This document shows, piece after piece, positions 17,675 to 24,400 of a stretch of 64,000 nucleotides of DNA. The position numbers and the translations under genes were made by a program. The notes beneath the pieces are model-generated. The model saw nothing but the letters and a program-made list of their open reading frames with translations, was not told where the DNA came from and did no database searches. Numbering within the stretch: position 1 is the stretch's first letter; the number at the start of each line of letters is the position of its first letter. The stretch comes from Lentzea indica (lineage in GTDB: Bacteria > Actinomycetota > Actinomycetes > Mycobacteriales > Pseudonocardiaceae), in NCBI RefSeq assembly GCF_012184385.1, contig NZ_VSRL01000020.1, positions 1 through 64,000 on the forward strand, read 5' to 3'.

Positions 17675-19291
17675 TCAGGCGAACGGCTGTGTGTTCGGCT
17701 GGAACACCGAGCCGTGCACGGGTGCGGTGAGGTCGACCAGGTACCTCGTCACCGCCGCGTCGGCACCGGCCGAGTCACCGAGAATGCAGTGACCGAACGC
17801 GTCGACGCTGATCAGGCGCGCGTTGCCCAGTTCCTTGGCCATGCGCTGCGAGAACAGGTACTGCGTCGCCGGGTCGTAGTAGTTGCCCACTACGACGATC
17901 GGGTTCTTCGTGTTGCGGTTCCACGGACCGATCCAGCGATCCGGGTTGCGCGTCGGCCACGTCGGACAGGTCATCAGGTCGGACGCGGCCTGATAACGAC
18001 CGAACGTCGGCGATTCCTTCTCCCACCTGTTGGCCGTCTGCTCCCAGAAGCGGTTCGTGCGGGCGAACGGCTTGTCCGTGCAGTTCACCGCGTAGTACGA
18101 GTCGTCCGCGGTGTACGGGGTGTCCGGCAGCGCTCGCACGTCCGCCCGGCCGGCCAGGTTGTTCAGCACCGGAACGTCCACAACGGACTGAACGCCCAGA
18201 GCGGCCGACGAGTTCTGAGCCGACGGGTTCTGTGCGGCGTGGATCGACTGCAGCCACGCCGTCAGGCCCTTGAACGTCGACGGGCTGTACAGGTTGCTCG
18301 CCGTGCGGCCGACGAGCTGGGTCAGCGTGACCTGGGTGCCGTCCGGCAACGTCGTCGGGCCCTTGCGCAGCGACTGGCGGATGTTGTCGAACTTCTTGCG
18401 TGCGTCACCCGCGAACGCGCACTTCGCCACGCCGACCGTGTCGCAACGCCTCAACATCGCGTCCAAAGCGATCTCGAAGCCGCGAGCCCGCTCGCGGTCG
18501 TACTGTGCGCCGTTGGTCAGACGCAGGTGCGGGTCGACGTTGCCGTCGAGGACCAGTGCGCGCGACCGGTGCGGGAAGATGTTCGCGTAGGTCGCGCCCA
18601 GCAGCGTGCCGTACGAGAAACCGACGTAGGTGAGCTGCCTGTCGCCGACGGCCTCACGCATGACGTCGAGGTCGCGTGCCACGGCCTCGGTCGACATGTG
18701 GTTCAGCAGCGGACCTGCGTTGATCTTGCAGTAGTCGGTGTAGGCCTTGGACTGCCGCAGGGAGCTCGCGATCTCGTCCTTGGTGATCGGCAGCGCGAAC
18801 CAGCCGACGTTCACCGCGTCGGCCTCTTCCTGGGTCCGGAAGCAGCGCAGCGGCGCGCTACGGCCGACACCGCGCGGGTCGAAGCCGATGAGGTCGAACT
18901 TCTCGAGGATCTCCGGGGTGAAGAAGGCAGAGCCGTACGCGCTGTAGATCAGACCGGCGCCACCGGGGCCGCCGGGGTTGATGAACAGAGAGCCGATCTT
19001 CTTCGCCGGGTCGCCGGCGGGGCGCTTCATCATGATGACGCCCGTCGAGTCACCGCGCGGCCGCGAGTGGTCGACGGGCACTTCCTGAACGGCACAGCTG
19101 ACCTTGGTGCGTTCGGCGGCGGGAATCTCAGCGAGCACGTCCGCCGCGCAAGGCCCCCAGGCTGCGGGTCTGACGGCCGCGGCCTCGGTCTGGGCAGACG
19201 CTGTGCCCGGACCGGAAACGATCGTGCCGAGCGCGAGCGCACTGATCAGCGCCACGCGCACGGCACGCACTAGTGCAGGAGTTGACGTCAT
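17675..19291 (-). CDS. secreted TAP-family alpha/beta hydrolase, copy 2
   Basis: The 538-aa paralogue of the gene at 15920 has the same plan: leader ending ASAQ, FINPGGPGGAG oxyanion loop, GFSYGT nucleophile elbow, and a C-terminal TAP domain with a His in AFGHCI. The C-terminal halves of the two proteins are almost the same, while the middle (residues ~330-400) differs, which may reflect partial gene conversion. ATG 19291 is chosen because it gives the same element-to-start distance as copy 1; the frame is open upstream to 19405 without support. Function is predicted secreted exopeptidase. Confidence 0.92.
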   Translation of the reverse strand: MTSTPALVRAVRVALISALALGTIVSGPGTASAQTEAAAVRPAAWGPCAADVLAEIPAAERTKVSCAVQEVPVDHSRPRGDSTGVIMMKRPAGDPAKKIGSLFINPGGPGGAGLIYSAYGSAFFTPEILEKFDLIGFDPRGVGRSAPLRCFRTQEEADAVNVGWFALPITKDEIASSLRQSKAYTDYCKINAGPLLNHMSTEAVARDLDVMREAVGDRQLTYVGFSYGTLLGATYANIFPHRSRALVLDGNVDPHLRLTNGAQYDRERARGFEIALDAMLRRCDTVGVAKCAFAGDARKKFDNIRQSLRKGPTTLPDGTQVTLTQLVGRTASNLYSPSTFKGLTAWLQSIHAAQNPSAQNSSAALGVQSVVDVPVLNNLAGRADVRALPDTPYTADDSYYAVNCTDKPFARTNRFWEQTANRWEKESPTFGRYQAASDLMTCPTWPTRNPDRWIGPWNRNTKNPIVVVGNYYDPATQYLFSQRMAKELGNARLISVDAFGHCILGDSAGADAAVTRYLVDLTAPVHGSVFQPNTQPFA

Positions 19292-19328
19292 CGACGAAGC
19301 CCACCACCGATGGCCGCGCCGCGTGTAC

Positions 19329-19354
19329 CGCCTAACGTCGGGTTGTGTCCCGGT
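19329..19354 (-). promoter_or_regulatory. conserved upstream element, TAP peptidase copy 2
   Basis: The partner of the block at 17580-17605, containing GTCGGGTTGTGTCCCG on the plus strand and starting 37 bp upstream of ATG 19291. Its outer end touches the egtD stop codon, so copy 2 must be transcribed from a promoter abutting, or inside, the end of the egt operon. Confidence 0.55.
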
Positions 19355-20325
19355 TACACCGCTTGGGCTAGCGAGACCGCGAACCTGCTCTCCGTGTCGG
19401 TCCACCAGCGGTGCAACGAGAACCCGCCGTCTTCCAGCTCCTGCCGCACGCCTTCCTCGCGGAACTTGGCCGACACCTCGGTGCGCAGCTCCTCACCTTC
19501 GTGGAACTCCACGGTGAGGCCGAGCTCTGCGAGCGTCACTCGCATGTCTCGTTTGGCGCGCAAGCGCATCTCGATCCATTCCTGCTCGGCGTTCCACAAC
19601 GCCACGTGCTCGAACGCGTCGACATCGAAGTCTCCGCCGACCTCGCGGTTCAGCACGTTCAGCACGTTCCGGTTGAACGCCGCCGTCACGCCCTGCGCGT
19701 CGTCGTACGCGCGCACCAAAGTCTTGGGGTCCTTCACCAGGTCCGTGCCGAGCAACAGCCACTCCCCCGGATCCAGCACGTCGCGGACCGTGCGGAGGAA
19801 CTTCTCCCGCTCCTCAGGGATCAGGTTGCCGATCGTGCCGCCCAGGAACGCCACCACGCGCGGCGACTCACCGGGGAGCAACGAGAGGTGCTGGGTGAAG
19901 TCGCCGACCACACCGTGCACCCGCAGGCCGGGGTAGTCCGCCATGATCGTGTGCGCGGCCTCGGTGAGCGCCGAGACCGACACGTCCTGAGGCACGAACT
20001 CCTGCAACGTCCCGTGCTCGCGAAGCGCGCTCAGCAGCAACCGGGTCTTCTCCGACGACCCGGAACCCAGCTCCACCAGCGAATGCGCCTCGGTCGTCGC
20101 CGCGATCTCGCTCGCCCTGCCTGCGAGCACCTCGCGTTCGGCGCGCGTCGGGTAGTACTCGGGCAACCTCGTGATGTCCTCGAACAACGCGCTGCCTGCC
20201 GCGTCGTAGAACCACTTCGGCGAAACCCACTTCGGGTCCGCGGTCAGCCCGGCGCGCACATCAGCACGGAGCGCGTGTGCCGCGTCCTCCGGTTTGAGAT
20301 GAACGTCCAGCACCGGCTCGGTCAT
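19354..20325 (-). CDS. egtD: L-histidine N(alpha)-methyltransferase EgtD
   Basis: The 323-aa product has the EgtD pattern: DPKWVSPKWFYDAAGSALFE, ITRLPEYYPTRAEREVL, then the SAM-binding LVELGSGSSEKT and VVAFLGGTIGNL. It trimethylates histidine to hercynine, the first step of ergothioneine synthesis. ATG 20325 overlaps the egtC stop (ATGA); the frame extends upstream only within egtC. It is the last gene of the egtA-B-C-D run on the minus strand. Confidence 0.96.
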   Translation of the reverse strand: MTEPVLDVHLKPEDAAHALRADVRAGLTADPKWVSPKWFYDAAGSALFEDITRLPEYYPTRAEREVLAGRASEIAATTEAHSLVELGSGSSEKTRLLLSALREHGTLQEFVPQDVSVSALTEAAHTIMADYPGLRVHGVVGDFTQHLSLLPGESPRVVAFLGGTIGNLIPEEREKFLRTVRDVLDPGEWLLLGTDLVKDPKTLVRAYDDAQGVTAAFNRNVLNVLNREVGGDFDVDAFEHVALWNAEQEWIEMRLRAKRDMRVTLAELGLTVEFHEGEELRTEVSAKFREEGVRQELEDGGFSLHRWWTDTESRFAVSLAQAV

Positions 20326-21047
20326 ACGGGTCGAACCTCCACAGTGGATGGAACGGCGGTGACCACGTGCCGGTCGGGGATCTCCCACCAGTCCGGGTCG
20401 TCGTCAAGCGGTTCGGACGCGAGCGTCACGCTCTGTCCCTTTTCCAACACCCACAGGGCGTGTGTCCACGTTGTCCCCACGAGCACTTTTCCGTTGGTCA
20501 GCAAGAAGTTCAGGCGCGACTTCGGTGCCGCGTCCGTGACCTCCCGCACGAGTTCAACAAGCGTTTGGGCCGGGTTCTTCCCGGTTTCCAGTCTTCGTCT
20601 CAGCACCGTCCACAGCAGCGCGGAGTCCGTCGGCGCGTCCATGGTCAGCAGATCCGTCACGTCCAGCGTCTTCGCGAGCCCCTCCACCGTGTACGGCCAG
20701 CCGTCGACGCGTCCGTTGTGACTGAACAGCCACTTGTCGTCGGCGAACGGCGCACAGGCCGCGTCGGCGACGGGCATGCCGGCCGTGGCGCTCCTGACCG
20801 CTGCCAGGAACGCCGTCGCCTCCGTGCTCGCCAGTTCACGCAGGTTCGCGTCGCTCCACAACGTGCCGGCGCGCCGGTATCGCACCGGACCGGGGAACCA
20901 GCCGACGCCGTAGCCGTCGACGTTCACCGTTCCCCCGGCCCGCATGTCCCCCGGTGCGTACGACTGGCGCTCCAGGGAGTGCGGTGCGTCGTAGAGCAGC
21001 CTGGCCAGGGGCAGGGCAGGGCCGAGGTAAGCCAGATGGCGGCACAT
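20322..21047 (-). CDS. egtC: gamma-glutamyl hercynylcysteine sulfoxide amidohydrolase EgtC
   Basis: The 241-aa product starts MCRHLAYLGP, giving the N-terminal Cys2 nucleophile of class II glutamine amidotransferases. It continues with GYGVGWF and WLFSHNGRVDGW, typical of Ntn hydrolases. EgtC removes the gamma-glutamyl group from the EgtB product. It begins 3 bp after the egtB stop and its own stop overlaps egtD, so it is co-translated within the operon. Confidence 0.96.
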   Translation of the reverse strand: MCRHLAYLGPALPLARLLYDAPHSLERQSYAPGDMRAGGTVNVDGYGVGWFPGPVRYRRAGTLWSDANLRELASTEATAFLAAVRSATAGMPVADAACAPFADDKWLFSHNGRVDGWPYTVEGLAKTLDVTDLLTMDAPTDSALLWTVLRRRLETGKNPAQTLVELVREVTDAAPKSRLNFLLTNGKVLVGTTWTHALWVLEKGQSVTLASEPLDDDPDWWEIPDRHVVTAVPSTVEVRPV

Positions 21048-21050
21048 CTC

Positions 21051-22340
21051 TCAGGCGTCCCTGGCGCAGCGGAAGCCCGCGAAGATCTGCCTTCTGATCG
21101 GGTAGTCCCAGTTGCGGAACGTCGACCGGATCGCGGACTTGTCGGTACCGAACGAGCCGCCGCGCAGCACCTTGTAGTCCGGCCCGAAGAACACCTTCGA
21201 GTACTCGGGGTACGGGAAGACCTCGAAGCCCGGATAGCCGTGGAAGTCCGTCGAAGTCCACTCCCAGACGTCACCGATCAGCTGGTGCACGCCCGCGGGC
21301 GAGGCACCCTTGGGGTAGGCACCGACTGGCGCCGGGCGCAGGTGGCGCTGGCCGAGGTTGGCGTGGATCTCGGCGGGATCCTCGTCGCCCCACGGATAAC
21401 GCCTGGTCGTCCCGGTTTCGGGGTCGTAGCGAGCGGCCTTCTCCCACTCCTGCTCCGTCGGCAGGCGCTTGCCGGCCCACGTCGCGTAGGCCTGAGCCTC
21501 GTGGAAGCACACGTGCACAACGGGTTCGTCCGGCACGACCGGCTCCGTGACGCCGAACGCGGTGCGGGTGAACGTGGTGCCCTCACGGTGCCAGAACCGG
21601 GGTGCGCTGAGCTTGGCGGTCGTCCTGTGCTGCCAGCCCTCTTCTGTCCACAAGCGACGGTCGTCGTAGCCACCGGCCGCGATGAACTCGGCGAACTCGG
21701 CGTTCGTGACCGGCGTCGTGTCGATGAAGAACGAGTCGACGTGGACGGTGTGCGCGGGACGTTCGTTGTCGAGCGCCCACGGTTCGTCCGACGTGCCCAT
21801 TTCGAACGGTCCGCCCGGAATGAACGCTTCCGTTGCGGCCACGAGGTTTCCGGTGGGCGGCGGCGGTGCGTGCAGCACCGGTTCGCCGACGCGCAGCTGG
21901 TGCGTGGCGAGCATCGTCTCGTCGTGCTGCTGCTCGTGCTGGACGATCATGCCGAACGCGAAGGCGTTCTCGACGAGCTTGCGGCCCTCCAGCGGGACCT
22001 TCTCCAGCACGTCGAACACCTTGCCGCGCACGTCACCGACGTACTGCCGCGCCTCGCGCGGGTTGAGCAGCGGTAACTCGGGCCGCACGCTCCTGGAGAA
22101 CTTGAACGCGTCGTAGTACTCGTCGATGTCGCTCCGGACCGGTTCACGACCGCCGACGTCGCGAACGAGCCAGAGCTCCTCCTGGTTGCCGATGTGCGCC
22201 AGGTCCCAGACCAGCGGCGACATCAGCTTCGAGTGCTGCCGGACGAGGTCGTGCTCGTCGACGGCATCGGTCAAGGCGGTGGAACGCGCGCGCGAGCGCA
22301 ACAGTTCCTCCGCCACCTGCTCGCGGAGTTCTTCTGTCAC
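21051..22340 (-). CDS. egtB: ergothioneine sulfoxide synthase EgtB
   Basis: The 429-aa product has an N-terminal DinB-like iron-binding domain (DLAHIGNQEELW and VQHEQQHDETML supply the His ligands) and a C-terminal FGE-sulfatase domain (GGPFEMGTSDEPWALDNERP, AGKRLPTEQEWEKAARY, VWEWTSTDFHGYPGF, LRGGSFGT). It joins hercynine to gamma-glutamylcysteine with O2. Use of gamma-glutamylcysteine rather than cysteine fits the presence of egtA and egtC. GTG 22340 overlaps the egtA stop (GTGA). Confidence 0.96.
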   Translation of the reverse strand: MTEELREQVAEELLRSRARSTALTDAVDEHDLVRQHSKLMSPLVWDLAHIGNQEELWLVRDVGGREPVRSDIDEYYDAFKFSRSVRPELPLLNPREARQYVGDVRGKVFDVLEKVPLEGRKLVENAFAFGMIVQHEQQHDETMLATHQLRVGEPVLHAPPPPTGNLVAATEAFIPGGPFEMGTSDEPWALDNERPAHTVHVDSFFIDTTPVTNAEFAEFIAAGGYDDRRLWTEEGWQHRTTAKLSAPRFWHREGTTFTRTAFGVTEPVVPDEPVVHVCFHEAQAYATWAGKRLPTEQEWEKAARYDPETGTTRRYPWGDEDPAEIHANLGQRHLRPAPVGAYPKGASPAGVHQLIGDVWEWTSTDFHGYPGFEVFPYPEYSKVFFGPDYKVLRGGSFGTDKSAIRSTFRNWDYPIRRQIFAGFRCARDA

Positions 22341-23536
22341 AGCTTCCCCTCAAGCTCCCGGCTGATGGTGCTGATCTGGTCGTATGAGAGACCGGTGCGG
22401 TGCAACGACTCGATGCCCAGCGCGACAACGTCTTTCGCGGCTCTGGCAATGCGTTCGTCCGCCATCCCGTGCCGCGCGGCGACGAGCCACCGCCCGGCGG
22501 CCCGTTCCGTCGCCGCCAGCACACCGTCCACAACGGACGGGTCGCTGAACAGCGCGACGAGCAGCGCACTCGGCGCGATCCACCCGCCAGGCGCGGGCGT
22601 GTCGAGGTATCTGATCTCGATGTACCCGCGCGGCCGCACCGGCGGGAACATCGTCGTCATGTGGTAGTCCAGGTCGTCGCTCGTCGGGCTGCGGTCGAGC
22701 GCCCCGTCGATCCACTCGGCGAACGTCAGCTCGCGCGGCGGAATCCAACTCGCACTCGGTCCCCGCACGACGATCACCGGAGTGTCGACGACACGTTTCG
22801 CGTAGGCCTGTGCCGGATCGGCGCACACAGCGCTTGGCCTGGTGCGCACGGGATCCGTGCCGTAGAGCGTCCGCATGCGAGCCGACGCCCAGTCCTCGTG
22901 CATGCCGCCGATGCTCGGCGAGTTCGCGAACAACGCGATGAGCACCGGCCCGAGTTGGTGCACGGCGGCCCATCTGTCCTTCAGGTGCTTCTCCTCGCCG
23001 AAGTCGAGGCAGACCTGCAGGCCCGCGGTGTTGCACATCATCGCGATGCCGTCGTCGCCGAGCCGGTTGAACGCGTGCTCCATGGCGGCGTACCGAGGCA
23101 CCTGCAGCATGCGCGCAGGGCTGCGATGCTGGTCAGCGCCTCTGTCACCGAGCACGAGACCGTGGTCCGCCAGCATGGCGGTGAGGTGGGAGATGTCTTC
23201 GGCGACCGTCTGGAAGAGGTCCGGGAGGCTGGTGCAGGGAGGAGTCGAGATCTCGACCTGCCCGCCCGGTTCGACGGTCAACGGGGTGCCGCTCGGTAGC
23301 GGCCTCTGGGGGCTGTCCGGAACGAGGGTGGGTGGCGCGTGCTCGCCGAGAGCCGCGGCCAGCCTGTGCTTGTCGAGCTTCTGAGCCGGGTCATCCGCGT
23401 GGTGAACGGTCCATTCGAGCTCCACGCCGAACAACCTCGGAGGTCCGTGTTTGAAGCAGACCGAGGCGACGTACGCCTCGGCCTCGGCGCGGTCCGCGAA
23501 CCTCGCGGGCGCCGGCTGGTTACGCAACGCTGTCAC
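22337..23536 (-). CDS. egtA: glutamate-cysteine ligase EgtA
   Basis: The 399-aa product matches the actinobacterial EgtA/GCS2 type: GVELEWTVHH near the N terminus, TVEPGGQVEISTPP, MMCNTAGLQVCLDFG and the C-terminal RPRGYIEIRYLD. It makes gamma-glutamylcysteine for EgtB; mycothiol producers use it for ergothioneine, not glutathione. It is first in the operon, so the operon promoter should lie between 23537 and 23627. No egtE (the final C-S lyase) is present on either side; in this group another PLP enzyme elsewhere often fills that step. Confidence 0.95.
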   Translation of the reverse strand: MTALRNQPAPARFADRAEAEAYVASVCFKHGPPRLFGVELEWTVHHADDPAQKLDKHRLAAALGEHAPPTLVPDSPQRPLPSGTPLTVEPGGQVEISTPPCTSLPDLFQTVAEDISHLTAMLADHGLVLGDRGADQHRSPARMLQVPRYAAMEHAFNRLGDDGIAMMCNTAGLQVCLDFGEEKHLKDRWAAVHQLGPVLIALFANSPSIGGMHEDWASARMRTLYGTDPVRTRPSAVCADPAQAYAKRVVDTPVIVVRGPSASWIPPRELTFAEWIDGALDRSPTSDDLDYHMTTMFPPVRPRGYIEIRYLDTPAPGGWIAPSALLVALFSDPSVVDGVLAATERAAGRWLVAARHGMADERIARAAKDVVALGIESLHRTGLSYDQISTISRELEGKL

Positions 23537-23627
23537 GCTGCCACACTCCCCGTGATCGAATGGCGCACTCGACGCTACACGCGGGGTCTGACAGTTGCAG
23601 CCCTCAAATCCTTACGGATCAAGTGAA

Positions 23628-23657
23628 GTGCCCGTGTGCACGCGTGCACACGGGCAC
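23628..23657. terminator. long perfect palindrome downstream of the PEBP gene
   Basis: Two 15-bp arms (GTGCCCGTGTGCACG and its complement) abut with no spacer between 23628 and 23657, 17 bp past the stop of the PEBP gene and about 90 bp upstream of egtA. It is most likely the terminator of the PEBP gene, though a zero-spacer palindrome could also be an operator for egtA. Confidence 0.65.
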
Positions 23658-23674
23658 ATTTCCGCTACGTAGAG

Positions 23675-24241
23675 CTAGGGCTTCGCGGTGGAGAACCCGG
23701 CCAGCTTGGCCTGCCCGACAGCAGCCTTCTTCGCCGCGGCCTCCACGTCGGCAACCTTGGAGTTCTTGTTGATCCCCGGCAGGTTCTTCACCTTCACCGC
23801 GTAAAGAGTGAACTCGTACTTGTGCTTGGAGCGCGGGCACGGGCCGAAGAACTGCTCGTTCACCGACGCGTTGCCCATGGCGCGCTGATGGGCGCCTTTG
23901 AGCTCGGGTTCGACGAGGTCGTAGCCCTTCTTCAGACCCTCAGGCAGGCCCGTCGCACTGGCTGGGACGTCCCAGGCCGCCCAGTGCTTGCCGCCGTTCG
24001 AGGTGTCGATGAACACAAGGGCGTACGACTGGGCCGCGACGTCGCCGCCGGTCCAGGCCAGAGGCGGGGAGATGTCGTTGCCGGCCTTGTGGTCGAAGGC
24101 GCACGAGTACTTGTCGGGAATGTTGCCGTTGTTCTTGTACGCCGTGCTCGTCAGCGCCAGTGGAGCCGGGGCGGCGACGGCCGGCGCCGCTATCGCCATT
24201 CCCACGAAGAACGAGAGCGCGACCATTGCGAATTTACGCAC
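23675..24241 (-). CDS. secreted YbhB/YbcL-type PEBP (Raf-kinase-inhibitor-like) protein
   Basis: The 188-aa product has a Sec leader (RKFAMVALSFFVGMAIAAPAVAA) followed by one PEBP domain: IPDKYSC, NDISPPLAWTGG, then KHWAAWDVPAS, and FFGPCP before YEFTLYAV. Bacterial PEBP-like proteins bind small ligands and may inhibit proteases or kinases; the role here is unknown. GTG 24241 has GGAGG 8 nt upstream; the frame continues upstream without a start signal. It is closely related to the C-terminal domain of the next gene, suggesting that one arose from the other. Confidence 0.9.
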   Translation of the reverse strand: MRKFAMVALSFFVGMAIAAPAVAAPAPLALTSTAYKNNGNIPDKYSCAFDHKAGNDISPPLAWTGGDVAAQSYALVFIDTSNGGKHWAAWDVPASATGLPEGLKKGYDLVEPELKGAHQRAMGNASVNEQFFGPCPRSKHKYEFTLYAVKVKNLPGINKNSKVADVEAAAKKAAVGQAKLAGFSTAKP

Positions 24242-24350
24242 GAAAGAACCTCCAGGTAATGGGCGGCGGAGGTTTCTGACAAGCCCATCGGACCACACAC
24301 GAGTGACCGGTGCAACACGGTGAGTGAGTGCGAAAATTCGGTCCGGAGCA

Positions 24351-24388
24351 AGGGTGGTTGCGGCCGCCATGACGACCGCAACCACCCT
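24351..24388. terminator. terminator downstream of the sugar dehydrogenase gene
   Basis: A 13-bp perfect stem (AGGGTGGTTGCGG at 24351-24363, complement at 24376-24388) with a 12-nt loop lies 13 bp past the dehydrogenase stop and separates it from the downstream PEBP gene. Confidence 0.75.
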
Positions 24389-24400
24389 CACGACCTCGGT

